Translations under genes and position numbers: made by a program | From: Spirochaetaceae bacterium | GTDB lineage: Bacteria; Spirochaetota; Spirochaetia; B11-G9 | Length of the DNA: 10,628 nt | NCBI GenBank assembly: GCA_030643345.1 | Contig: DAOWMA010000033.1 | Coordinates: forward strand, 1 to 10,628 | Direction: 5' to 3' | Part shown: one piece after another, positions 1 to 6,836 of the stretch | Numbering within the stretch: the stretch's first letter is position 1 | Layout: every line of letters starts with the position of its first letter | Notes under the pieces: generated by a model | Seen by the model: the letters and a program-made list of their open reading frames with translations, nothing else | What the model was told of the DNA's origin: nothing | The model's database searches: none

Positions 1-738
1 ATCCTTGGTGGATACATATAAAATAGGTGTTGCGACAGGATCTATTATAATGTCTCCTAAAGCTTTAGAAAATGGGAATGTCGAAGATCCTCCTCCTGCA
101 GGAGATGTTGCTGTCAAAGTACCGATAGTACCATCTGTGGTATAGATTTCACTGTCTCCTATTAGATCTGTAACATTGCTGCTGGCAAGATAGTAGACAC
201 CTCCCAATACAGCACAACTAATAACATGTGTATCTATTTCCGTGGAAGAGACTTTTACAACAACTGTACCATCATATGACCAGATATCATACTTACCTAT
301 ACTTGTTTCCTGGCAGATAAAAATATATGAAGTATCTCCATTTATAAGTATTAGATCATTAGAATTTATAAGAGATCCAGTACCTGTAGCCGGTGACCAG
401 TTTGAACCACTAAGTTCATACATACTGGAATTGATATCATCTGCATATACACTGTAGATAGTTGTACCGAAAGCTGTCAGGGATACTGCCTGATTCTCTC
501 CGGAAGGAGCGGATATTTTATCCCAGTCGGACCCTGACTCCTTGTAGACTGCTCCACCTGCAAGAACGTATGTCTTCGTGCCATCGTTAACAACTTTATA
601 GATACTCTTCTCGCTAAGAGAAGAATTACTAAGGGGGGGTTCGACAGAAATTTTGTAGAATATCCCGGGACCATCAGGATTACAGGATATAAGCAGTAAG
701 GGAATTATAGTAAGTAATAATAAAAAGTGTTTTTTCAT
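1..738 (-). CDS. Propeller-like lipoprotein, 3' end outside window
   Basis: This frame is open for 246 codons from an ATG at 738 to the left window edge, so the C-terminus is missing. The N-terminus (MKKHFLLLLTIIPLLLISC) is a lipoprotein signal with lipobox L-I-S-C, predicting lipidation at Cys19 and anchoring in the inner or outer membrane. The mature part is rich in Ser, Thr and Gly and carries spaced copies of an aromatic-x-x-x-G-x-W type motif: YKESGSDW at residues 65-72, YELSGSNW at 107-114, DIWSYDG from 151 and EIYTTDG from 197. The period is about 40-46 residues, as expected for beta-propeller blades. An AGGA Shine-Dalgarno lies 8 nt before the ATG. The gene starts 11 nt after the stop of the outer-membrane barrel gene, so the two are probably cotranscribed. 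I do not recognise the exact family; a surface or periplasmic binding role is only an inference. Confidence 0.85.
   Translation of the reverse strand, partial: MKKHFLLLLTIIPLLLISCNPDGPGIFYKISVEPPLSNSSLSEKSIYKVVNDGTKTYVLAGGAVYKESGSDWDKISAPSGENQAVSLTAFGTTIYSVYADDINSSMYELSGSNWSPATGTGSLINSNDLILINGDTSYIFICQETSIGKYDIWSYDGTVVVKVSSTEIDTHVISCAVLGGVYYLASSNVTDLIGDSEIYTTDGTIGTLTATSPAGGGSSTFPFSKALGDIIIDPVATPILYVSTKD
100..546 (-). repeat. Propeller-blade-like protein repeats (about 42 aa)
   Basis: Within the partial lipoprotein at least four diverged units recur. Their anchor motifs begin at residue 65 (YKESGSDW), 107 (YELSGSNW), 151 (DIWSYDG) and 197 (EIYTTDG). The first two anchors match at Y, S, G, S and W and are exactly 42 residues apart. 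Each is followed by a turn and a hydrophobic strand such as TTIYSVY or TVVVKV. This suggests beta-propeller blades, but the repeats are too diverged to name a propeller family from sequence alone. Confidence 0.6.
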
Positions 739-749
739 ATTTTTTCCTG

Positions 750-1352
750 TTAAAAGTGAAATTTTGCAGAAAGGCCGATATCAAGAAAATTACCATATGC
801 AGTATTTTCTGAATTGGGACCAAAGTAGATTTCAGGAACAATCCAATACTGTGTTCTTAATCCAAGACCCCATTCTGCATTTACGTTATAGAATATTCCT
901 GTACCCAGCTTTGCTATAGATCCAAAATAAACCTGATCATCAACTCTGTTCACAGCTAATCCTGCACCCAATATTACCGGTATTTCAAATGAACTAAAAA
1001 GATAATTATAAGTAAGATTGGCTGTAATAGGAATAAGTGAATGTGTATTCTTTTGGGGAGTAAAAGCAAAAGAACCGGCAAGCCCAACACCGAGAGACCA
1101 TCTGTTGTTTAAAAATGCTGCCCATTCGAGAGATCCTGTACCTCCGAGAGAAAGCTGATCTTTAAAAGATACAACAGTATCACTCTGATTCGGGAAAATG
1201 ATGAAAAGCGGTATTAATAAACCTGCATTTATGGAGAAAGTCTGGCTTCCCTGGCTGTAAGGTTCAAGAAACTTTTCTTCAGTCTCCTGAGTGAATGCAA
1301 AAGTTGTAAACATCAAAATTATTAAAACAATAAAAATAAGTTTTCTATTCAA
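750..1352 (-). CDS. Small outer-membrane beta-barrel protein
   Basis: This 200-residue exported protein has a basic start (MNRK), a hydrophobic stretch at residues 5-19 and a probable signal peptidase I site after A-F-T21. The mature part alternates polar and hydrophobic residues in about eight amphipathic strands (for example residues 37-50, 71-80, 85-97, 106-118, 121-134, 143-155, 160-172 and 187-200). It ends in Phe after LSAKFH, the usual C-terminal signal for BAM-dependent barrel insertion. Size and pattern fit an 8-stranded OmpW/OmpA-like barrel. The start is TTG, supported by GAGGTG 5 nt upstream and by the signal peptide beginning there. It is divergent from folD and heads a two-gene unit with the lipoprotein downstream. 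From memory, Treponema pallidum also has a small OmpW-like protein (TP0733) beside folD (TP0732); I could not check that synteny. The transported substrate is unknown. Confidence 0.8.
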   Translation of the reverse strand: MNRKLIFIVLIILMFTTFAFTQETEEKFLEPYSQGSQTFSINAGLLIPLFIIFPNQSDTVVSFKDQLSLGGTGSLEWAAFLNNRWSLGVGLAGSFAFTPQKNTHSLIPITANLTYNYLFSSFEIPVILGAGLAVNRVDDQVYFGSIAKLGTGIFYNVNAEWGLGLRTQYWIVPEIYFGPNSENTAYGNFLDIGLSAKFHF

Positions 1353-1357
1353 GTATA

Positions 1358-1363
1358 CACCTC
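1358..1363 (-). promoter_or_regulatory. Shine-Dalgarno GAGGTG for the TTG-started barrel gene
   Basis: GAGGTG on the minus strand lies 5 nt before the TTG at 1352-1350. It decides the start, because this TTG opens directly into a complete signal peptide. The next possible start is the ATG at codon 14, inside the hydrophobic core. Confidence 0.7.
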
Positions 1364-1382
1364 GTAATTGTTATAAGACTGT

Positions 1383-1411
1383 ATACTATCACCTGAACTT
1401 CAATTTATCAA
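1383..1411 (-). promoter_or_regulatory. Candidate sigma-70 promoter for the barrel-lipoprotein unit
   Basis: Read on the minus strand, TTGATA (1411-1406, 5/6 to TTGACA) is followed after 17 nt by TAGTAT (1388-1383, 4/6 to TATAAT). The leader to the TTG start is about 25 nt and contains the Shine-Dalgarno. The call is by consensus only. Confidence 0.4.
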
Positions 1412-1466
1412 CGCTAATTGATATATTTGAATGGGAATTTGTCTTCAAGACTCAGCATGAATCTAC

Positions 1467-1495
1467 TTTTCATTTTATGGTAAATAATCTATAAT
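1467..1495 (+). promoter_or_regulatory. Candidate sigma-70 promoter for folD
   Basis: A perfect TATAAT at 1490-1495 sits 17 nt after TTTTCA at 1467-1472 (4/6 to TTGACA). The expected start near 1502 leaves a leader of about 20 nt containing AGGAG (1512-1516), 6 nt before the folD ATG. With the minus-strand candidate it makes a compact divergent promoter region in the 170-nt gap. Confidence 0.5.
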
Positions 1496-1522
1496 AAATT
1501 TAATCGTATATAGGAGAAATTA

Positions 1523-2401
1523 ATGGCTGCTCAAATTATTGATGGAAAATTGATCGCAAGTGAAATTAGAGAAGATTTAAAAAAAGAAGTCCTTGAGCTT
1601 AAAGCTTCAGGAATTACCCCGGGTTTAGGTGTCATATTAGTAGGAGAGGATCCTGCAAGCCGGTCTTATGTTAGTGCCAAGGAAAAAGCATGTGATAATC
1701 TTGGTCTGTATTCGGAAAATGTAAAACTACCTGCAGAAACAACAGAAGAGGAACTATTGGCTCTTGTGGATACGATGAATAATAACTCTAAGATTGACGG
1801 TATCCTTGTACAGCTTCCTTTACCTAAACATATTGATACAGATAGAGTTATTATGCGTATTATCCCTGAAAAAGATGTTGACGGATTTCACCCCCAGAGT
1901 ATAGGAAAGATGATAATGGGAAAGGATACATTCCTTCCATGTACTCCCCATGGAATTATTAAGCTGCTACTTCATTCAAATGTTAAGGTGGAAGGTGCCA
2001 ATGTAGTTGTTGTTGGTCGTAGCAATATTGTTGGGAAACCGGTAGCAAATTTACTGTTATCCAAATCTGAAGGAGGGAATGCTACTGTAACAGTTTGTCA
2101 TTCCAGAACGAAAAATATAGCAGAAATAACCAGGCGGGCAGATATCCTGATTGCTGCAATAGGTAAACCTGAATTTATTACAGCAGATATGATAAAAGAT
2201 GGTGCTGTAGTTATAGATGTTGGTGTTAACAGAGTAGATGACAGTACTAAAAAAAGAGGCTACCGGTTAGTTGGTGATGTTGAGTATAAAGCAGCTTTAG
2301 AAAAAGCATCTAAAATTACCCCTGTACCAGGTGGTGTCGGACCCATGACAATAACAATGCTTATGTATAACACAGTAAATTCCGCAAAAAACAGAAAATA
2401 A
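1523..2401 (+). CDS. folD: Bifunctional methylenetetrahydrofolate dehydrogenase / cyclohydrolase FolD
   Basis: A full-length FolD of 292 residues. It interconverts 5,10-methylene-THF, 5,10-methenyl-THF and 10-formyl-THF with NADP(H) in the cytoplasm, feeding purine synthesis and initiator tRNA formylation. Family landmarks are all present in order: GEDPASRSYVSAKEKA (residues 41-56) with the catalytic Tyr49-x3-Lys53 pair; DGILVQLPLP (92-101) with Gln97; EKDVDGFHP (116-124) with Asp120; PCTPHGI (139-145); the Rossmann motif VVVGRSNIVGKPVA (162-175); and PVPGGVGPMT (267-276). It has an ATG start with AGGAG 6 nt upstream. It is the first plus-strand gene, divergent from the barrel gene and followed by a hairpin. 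Nothing is missing or unusual in the active site. Confidence 0.98.
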   Translation: MAAQIIDGKLIASEIREDLKKEVLELKASGITPGLGVILVGEDPASRSYVSAKEKACDNLGLYSENVKLPAETTEEELLALVDTMNNNSKIDGILVQLPLPKHIDTDRVIMRIIPEKDVDGFHPQSIGKMIMGKDTFLPCTPHGIIKLLLHSNVKVEGANVVVVGRSNIVGKPVANLLLSKSEGGNATVTVCHSRTKNIAEITRRADILIAAIGKPEFITADMIKDGAVVIDVGVNRVDDSTKKRGYRLVGDVEYKAALEKASKITPVPGGVGPMTITMLMYNTVNSAKNRK

Positions 2402-2409
2402 AATTGAAA

Positions 2410-2456
2410 TGAAACAGTAGAAATGATTCTATTTTGGTTCTATTTTTACTGTTTCA
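2410..2456 (+). terminator. Hairpin between folD and the LCP gene
   Basis: A 15-bp inverted repeat pairs 2410-2424 (TGAAACAGTAGAAAT) with 2442-2456 (ATTTTTACTGTTTCA), with a single G-T wobble and a 17-nt loop. It starts 9 nt after the folD stop. The 3' side is followed by ACTTGATAAAAA rather than a T-run, so it is not a textbook intrinsic terminator. It may be a partial terminator or an mRNA-stabilising 3' hairpin. The stem itself is clear; its function is inferred. Confidence 0.5.
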
Positions 2457-2473
2457 CTTGATAAAAATACAAT
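2445..2473 (+). promoter_or_regulatory. Possible promoter for the LCP-miaB-SPOR unit
   Basis: TTTACT (2445-2450, 4/6 to TTGACA) and TACAAT (2468-2473, 5/6 to TATAAT) are separated by 17 nt. The -35 element lies inside the 3' arm of the folD hairpin. A start near 2480 would leave only about 15 nt of leader before the ATG at 2496, with no convincing Shine-Dalgarno; AAGG at 2477-2480 is 15 nt away from the ATG. Confidence 0.3.
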
Positions 2474-2495
2474 TTTAAGGTTATTCTCACTGTCA

Positions 2496-4541
2496 ATGAA
2501 AATACAAATAAAATCAAAAAAAATAATACTTGCTTTTGGTACAATCATCTTCATCTTAATGATTGTCATTGCAATTCAGTTTTTTACTGTATCACATAAG
2601 CATGATAAACAAATTACCAGACTTTTTACAGAAATTGAAAACTATAATAGTCAAAATCTGGTTCTTGAAGATGATATAAGATTAATAAATTCGAGTTCCA
2701 ATGAGATAAGACGTTTACTGTCTCTTTCTGAAAATAAGTTGTCTTTATCAGCATCTGATAATGCAATTGAAATATCACAGGAGAGTGATGATAATCTGCA
2801 ATTTTATAATGCAGTTGATTATATCCTTATTCATTCTGATAAAACCAGGATGGAGATTGATTTTTATAATCTGATAAACTCTGATGATATACAAGCCTTT
2901 TTGTCTGCAAGAAATCTTGGTCCTGCAAAAACCGGTCCATCCAGTTATAAATTAACAAAATCATCCAATATATATTTTACATTGAGAATAGACGAACCAA
3001 AGGACCCCGCTATTACTATAAAAAGTATTATGGATCATGAAGAAACATTGTTACTTTCAGAGATAAATAGAAACATTTCTTTGATGTTTACATTTATTGA
3101 TAATGAATTTTCTGTTGTAGACCTGCATTATGAAAAATATAATCATCTTAAGAAGCAGTTTGTAAAACTTGCTGCTGATCGTTCTTTAAACAATTATTTG
3201 ACCTTCGAAAAATTGAAAATAAGTGATTTGAAGGAGGAAAATACAAATTATTACTACATTATATCAAATAAGGATTTAACTTTTTCCATTAAAGCATCTT
3301 TGGATAAGTTAAGTCTTCAATTTTTGATAGCTGATAGAAAATTTACTGAATACTCAGAATTCTATTCCGCATTAAGAGAAATCCTTGAAGATTCAGATAA
3401 AAGAACTGATGAGATAAGACTGGTTGATTTATCAAAGTTGAAGGTTGAGTCGATTTTGGCTGATGAAGCCTTTAAAGCATATTTGACACAGAATAATATT
3501 ACTGTCAAAAGAACTCCCAGAGAAGACAACGATTACTTTTATTATGATATTACTGATAAAGATAATATTCTAACCGGTTCATTTGCAGTTCAAAAAATAA
3601 TTGGAGACATTTATTTGATGGATTCTGAAGATATTATGATCTCGTCACTTAAGTATCTAGGATATCATGATAAGGCAGATGAGTCTCTTCGTATGGATAT
3701 ACCTGAAAATCTACCTCTAATTGTTGATAAATACAGTAATAATAATAGTACAACATTTGTTGTAGTTGGGTCCCATGAGAATAATGCAGATACGATTATA
3801 CTTGTTCATGCAGATGGTAATACAGATAAAATGACACTTATTGCGATTCCCAGAGATCTTTATTATCAGGAAAGAAAGATTAATGATTATTACAGATCAT
3901 ATGGCGGTGATAAGTTTATAGAAATACTTTCTGATATTACAGGTCTTTCGATTGCCGGTTATATTGCTGTGGATATGTATGCGTTTATAGATCTTATTAA
4001 CATCCTTGGCGGTATTGATATTTACCTTGAATCAGATCTCATCGATCCTACTTATACGGTAAGAGATAATGGAGAGTGGAGCACACTGTACTATAAAAAG
4101 GGAACGCACCATCTTAACGGTATTGAATCCTTAAGAATTGTACGATCACGACATACAAGTTCTGATTTTGGCAGAACATCAAGACAGCAATTGGTAATAC
4201 AGGGGATAAAAGATAAGATGACCGGTCTTGATATAACAGATCTTGGTACAGTCTTAAAACTGTTTCAAACTATGAAGAATTACCTGGATACAAATATTTC
4301 TGCTATGGAAATGCTTGGTCTTTTTATGAAATATAAAGATACTGAAGTAAACAGGAAGCAGGGATTAAGTACTTTTAATGTTTTGTACAATACTTATACA
4401 AATATCTATAAACTTAAAGATAAATCAAAGCAGTATGAAGATAATTTCTACAGGGGATACTGGATACTGCTTCCCCGTAAAGATGACTGGAATGTTATAA
4501 AATGGTATATTAGATCTCTTATTGAGGATAATCAGGTTTGA
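2496..4541 (+). CDS. LytR-CpsA-Psr (LCP) family protein with long repeated N-terminal arm
   Basis: A 681-residue type II membrane protein. A short basic N-terminus (KIQIKSKK) precedes one membrane helix at about residues 10-32, so the rest is periplasmic. Residues about 418-575 are the LCP catalytic domain: DTIIL (432-436), IPRD (451-454), INDYYRSYGG (462-471), INILGGIDIY (501-510), RIVRSRHTSSDFGRTSRQQ (547-565). These supply the conserved Asp and Arg/Gln residues that bind the pyrophosphate of lipid-linked glycopolymers. LCP proteins transfer such polymers to peptidoglycan in Gram-positives; the substrate in a diderm is unknown. Residues about 103-378 are not typical of the family and contain three diverged copies of one module. 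A helical tail (578-681) ends the protein. Its stop overlaps the miaB start by 4 nt. The start is the first ATG, chosen because the membrane helix follows at once, although its ribosome-binding site is weak. Confidence 0.93.
   Translation: MKIQIKSKKIILAFGTIIFILMIVIAIQFFTVSHKHDKQITRLFTEIENYNSQNLVLEDDIRLINSSSNEIRRLLSLSENKLSLSASDNAIEISQESDDNLQFYNAVDYILIHSDKTRMEIDFYNLINSDDIQAFLSARNLGPAKTGPSSYKLTKSSNIYFTLRIDEPKDPAITIKSIMDHEETLLLSEINRNISLMFTFIDNEFSVVDLHYEKYNHLKKQFVKLAADRSLNNYLTFEKLKISDLKEENTNYYYIISNKDLTFSIKASLDKLSLQFLIADRKFTEYSEFYSALREILEDSDKRTDEIRLVDLSKLKVESILADEAFKAYLTQNNITVKRTPREDNDYFYYDITDKDNILTGSFAVQKIIGDIYLMDSEDIMISSLKYLGYHDKADESLRMDIPENLPLIVDKYSNNNSTTFVVVGSHENNADTIILVHADGNTDKMTLIAIPRDLYYQERKINDYYRSYGGDKFIEILSDITGLSIAGYIAVDMYAFIDLINILGGIDIYLESDLIDPTYTVRDNGEWSTLYYKKGTHHLNGIESLRIVRSRHTSSDFGRTSRQQLVIQGIKDKMTGLDITDLGTVLKLFQTMKNYLDTNISAMEMLGLFMKYKDTEVNRKQGLSTFNVLYNTYTNIYKLKDKSKQYEDNFYRGYWILLPRKDDWNVIKWYIRSLIEDNQV
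2802..3629 (+). repeat. Three diverged tandem modules in the LCP periplasmic arm
   Basis: Copies lie at residues about 103-180, 222-283 and 289-378 of the LCP protein. Copies 1 and 3 align without gaps over 19 residues: FYNAVDYILIHSDKTRMEI (103-121) and FYSALREILEDSDKRTDEI (289-307) share F, Y, A, I, L, S, D, K, E and I, which is 10 of 19. All three then share an (A/N)(F/Y)L helix end (DIQAFL, SLNNYL, AFKAYL). After that comes a tyrosine-rich strand (SSYKLTK, NYYYIIS, YFYYDIT) and a beta hairpin ending near an acidic IxxxD/E segment. Copy 2 is the most diverged at its start. Confidence 0.65.
4524..4528 (+). promoter_or_regulatory. Shine-Dalgarno GAGGA for the TTG start of miaB
   Basis: GAGGA lies inside the last codons of the LCP gene, 9 nt before the TTG at 4538. 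It supports this non-ATG start, which directly precedes the invariant N-terminal YGCQMN motif of MiaB. The TTGA overlap with the LCP stop suggests translational coupling. Confidence 0.65.
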
Positions 4542-5839
4542 AATATTACTGGATTGAAACATATGGCTGTCAGATGAATACAGCAGAGTCAAATGCAATT
4601 ATTAATGATTTAAGAAGTAAAGGATGGAAAGAAGCAGAATCCGAAGAGACAGCGGATTTTGTACTTATCAATACCTGTTCTGTTCGCCAGACTGCTGAAA
4701 ATAGAATATGGGGTAGAATAGGCTACTACAAACATCTAAAGGAATCCCATAATTTTACTCTTGCAATAACCGGATGTATGGCAGAGAGACTTAAAGAGGG
4801 CTTACAAAAAAAAGCCCCTGCTGTTGATATGGTAATAGGTAATTTTAATAAAGAAAGATTAGCAGAGTACCTCGATACTAAAAAAATATGGAATGACAAC
4901 CTTGTTTCAGACGGTGAATATACCTTCAGAGAACTTCATTTAGCTGAGAATGCTTTTAAAGCAATGGTACCTATTATGCATGGTTGTAATAATTTTTGTA
5001 CGTATTGTATTGTCCCTTATGTCAGAGGTCGTGAAATTTCCCGTTCTCCCGAATCAATAATAAGGGAATTAAAGGAACTTGAACAGAAAGGAGTTAAGGA
5101 GGTTACTCTTCTTGGACAAAATGTTAATTCCTATCGGTATATACAGAATGATACTATTATTAACTTTACCGGGTTATTAAAACTGATTCTTAATGAAACA
5201 AAATCTTTGGGTTGGATAAGATTTATCAGTTCACATCCTAAAGATGTCCCTGAAGATTTAATAGATTTAATAGCAGGAAATGACAGATTATGTAAACATA
5301 TCCATCTTGCAGTACAACATGGATCAGATAAAATTCTTGATAGAATGAACAGAGGATACACCCGGTCTGATTTTTTTTCTCTGGCAAAAAAAATGAAAAC
5401 CAGAATACCTGGTATTTCAATTACTACCGATCTTTTAATTGGTTTTCCTGGAGAAACACAAGGTGATTTGGAGTTAACCAAAGATTTAATGAAGGAAATT
5501 AAGTTTAACGATGCATTTACTTATTACTATAATCCCAGAGAAGGTACAAAAGCATTTGATTTTGCCGATAGTATAGAGGACAAAGAAAAACTAAAGAGAT
5601 TAAACGAGATTATTAGAATACAAAGGAAGATAAGTAATATAATAAAAATGGATAGAGTAGGGGAAAAAGTTAAAGTTCTTGTTGAATCTGTATCACGTAA
5701 AAATGGTGAGGAACTGCTTGGAAGGACCGAAAAAAATGAAATGGTAGTTTTCCCTGGAGAAAGTGCTTTGATAGGGACCTTTCAAAATATTAAATTAATC
5801 GATTTGGGAGGAAATACATTTAAAGGATCTATTGTTTAA
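4538..5839 (+). CDS. miaB: tRNA-2-methylthio-N6-dimethylallyladenosine synthase MiaB
   Basis: A complete 433-residue radical-SAM methylthiotransferase that converts i6A37 to ms2i6A37 in tRNAs reading UNN codons. The UPF0004 domain carries the three auxiliary-cluster cysteines: Cys11 (YGCQMN), Cys47 (NTCSVR) and Cys80 (TGCMAER). The radical-SAM core has Cys150-x3-Cys154-x2-Cys157 in HGCNNFCTYCIVPYVRGRE, followed by SRSPESI. A TRAM tRNA-binding domain occupies about 372-433. The spacing and the VPYVRGRE/SRSPESI signature indicate MiaB rather than MtaB or RimO. The segment HLAVQHGSD (256-264) differs slightly from the commoner HLPVQSGSD. The start is TTG, overlapping the upstream LCP stop by 4 nt. 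The stop overlaps the next gene by 1 nt, so the three genes are tightly coupled although MiaB is cytoplasmic and its neighbours are envelope proteins. Confidence 0.97.
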   Translation: MKYYWIETYGCQMNTAESNAIINDLRSKGWKEAESEETADFVLINTCSVRQTAENRIWGRIGYYKHLKESHNFTLAITGCMAERLKEGLQKKAPAVDMVIGNFNKERLAEYLDTKKIWNDNLVSDGEYTFRELHLAENAFKAMVPIMHGCNNFCTYCIVPYVRGREISRSPESIIRELKELEQKGVKEVTLLGQNVNSYRYIQNDTIINFTGLLKLILNETKSLGWIRFISSHPKDVPEDLIDLIAGNDRLCKHIHLAVQHGSDKILDRMNRGYTRSDFFSLAKKMKTRIPGISITTDLLIGFPGETQGDLELTKDLMKEIKFNDAFTYYYNPREGTKAFDFADSIEDKEKLKRLNEIIRIQRKISNIIKMDRVGEKVKVLVESVSRKNGEELLGRTEKNEMVVFPGESALIGTFQNIKLIDLGGNTFKGSIV

Positions 5840-6834
5840 TGGGTGTGTATGTAAAGGTATTTTTAACTGTTTTTATATTCTTTTTTATTTTGTTCCCCTG
5901 TTTTGCCGGTATAGACGAAGCACGGGATGCTTATAGTATTGGTAATACTGACGAAGCGTTACTTTTATATAAAGATTGGTTAAGTGATAATAGGGATTCC
6001 GATAATTTTACATCCGTACTTTTTGAAATTTCAGAATTAAGTGGAAATATTGATAAAATAACATTGTTGCTCGAAAAACAAATCAATTTTGTTTCAGAAA
6101 GGGATGACAGGAAAAATCTCTATGAACGCCTGGCACAATTCTATGAATTATCAGCTAATTTGAATAAAGCTCAGATTTATTATCAAAAAGCGGCATTGAT
6201 CAATCTGGATTTGATAGATTACAGGATGTTACTTGAGTCTGCAAAAATATTGTTGCTGGAAGGTGAACTCCTATCGGCAGAAGCACAGCTGGAAGAGATA
6301 CTAGTAAAGAGTTCAAATACGAGTCTTACAGACCAGGGTAAGCTTTTTTTTACAATATTAAAAATCCTGAATTCCGAAGATGATATTGATTTCAGCCTTT
6401 CAGCACTTGAGAAACCTGAATCAATATATTTAATGTATATAATTGCGAAAACTAATTCTAAAACAGTCATAATGGATAAACTAATAGAAAAAATTGTAAA
6501 TAACTTTGAAAAAAGCCCGGAAGCAGGTCTTATACGAAATGAATTATCGCAACTGCCTGATATTATTACATCTTTTGCCTTGTTAAATAATGGTGGTTTA
6601 AAAAAAATAATTCACAATTATATGATACAAACAGGATCATTTAAAGATTCAGAAAATGCACACTACCTTTCTATTGATCTTAAGAAACGGGGATTTAATC
6701 CAATAGTTGAGGAGCAAATTATACATACAATAAAATATTACAAAGTTCTTCTCTATTTTTCATCCCGGGAGGAGATATCTAATGCTTTAATAAGATTGAA
6801 AGAAGAGGGATTTGAAGGTTTCCCTGTTTACTGA
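5839..6834 (+). CDS. Exported TPR-SPOR domain protein
   Basis: A 331-residue protein with an N-terminal signal peptide (hydrophobic residues 5-22, likely cleavage after C-F-A23). The Cys21 context (LFPC) is not a lipobox. Residues about 25-160 are helical and TPR-like, with pairs such as GNTDEALLLYKDWL (35-48) and ANLNKAQIYYQKAAL (106-120). Residues about 258-331 are a SPOR domain: NYMIQTGSFKDSENAHYL, then LKKRGFNPIVEE, a YYKVLLYF strand and LKEEGFEGFPV. SPOR domains bind peptidoglycan glycan strands stripped of stem peptides, typically at division sites. The ATG overlaps the miaB stop (TAATG), implying translational coupling. A periplasmic scaffold at sites of wall remodelling is inferred. 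The family is clear from the domains, but the specific role is not known. The gene ends 2 nt from a convergent gene. Confidence 0.87.
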   Translation: MGVYVKVFLTVFIFFFILFPCFAGIDEARDAYSIGNTDEALLLYKDWLSDNRDSDNFTSVLFEISELSGNIDKITLLLEKQINFVSERDDRKNLYERLAQFYELSANLNKAQIYYQKAALINLDLIDYRMLLESAKILLLEGELLSAEAQLEEILVKSSNTSLTDQGKLFFTILKILNSEDDIDFSLSALEKPESIYLMYIIAKTNSKTVIMDKLIEKIVNNFEKSPEAGLIRNELSQLPDIITSFALLNNGGLKKIIHNYMIQTGSFKDSENAHYLSIDLKKRGFNPIVEEQIIHTIKYYKVLLYFSSREEISNALIRLKEEGFEGFPVY

Positions 6835-6836
6835 AC

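Noticed and set aside
242..457. A 71-codon plus-strand open frame near the left edge
   Set aside because: It lies wholly antisense to the propeller-like lipoprotein, has no Shine-Dalgarno and shows no recognisable features.
477..674. A 65-codon minus-strand open frame
   Set aside because: It is in a different frame of the same strand as the lipoprotein, whose own frame has a lipobox signal and repeats and stays open across the region.
1291..1494. A plus-strand open frame covering the divergent intergenic region
   Set aside because: It overlaps the barrel signal peptide and both candidate promoters, and its low-complexity content shows no protein family features.
2443..2597. Near-repeat TTTTTACTGTTTCACTT (2443-2459) and TTTTTACTGTATCACAT (about 2581-2597)
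   Set aside because: The second copy is explained by coding sequence (FFTVSH of the LCP protein). Two mismatches in AT-rich DNA make chance likely.
5131..5481. Antisense open frames inside miaB
   Set aside because: MiaB motifs are intact on the plus strand here, so these frames are shadows.
6219..6470. Antisense open frame inside the TPR-SPOR gene
   Set aside because: The plus-strand protein is coherent from its TPR-like region to its SPOR domain; the antisense translation is serine-rich shadow sequence.
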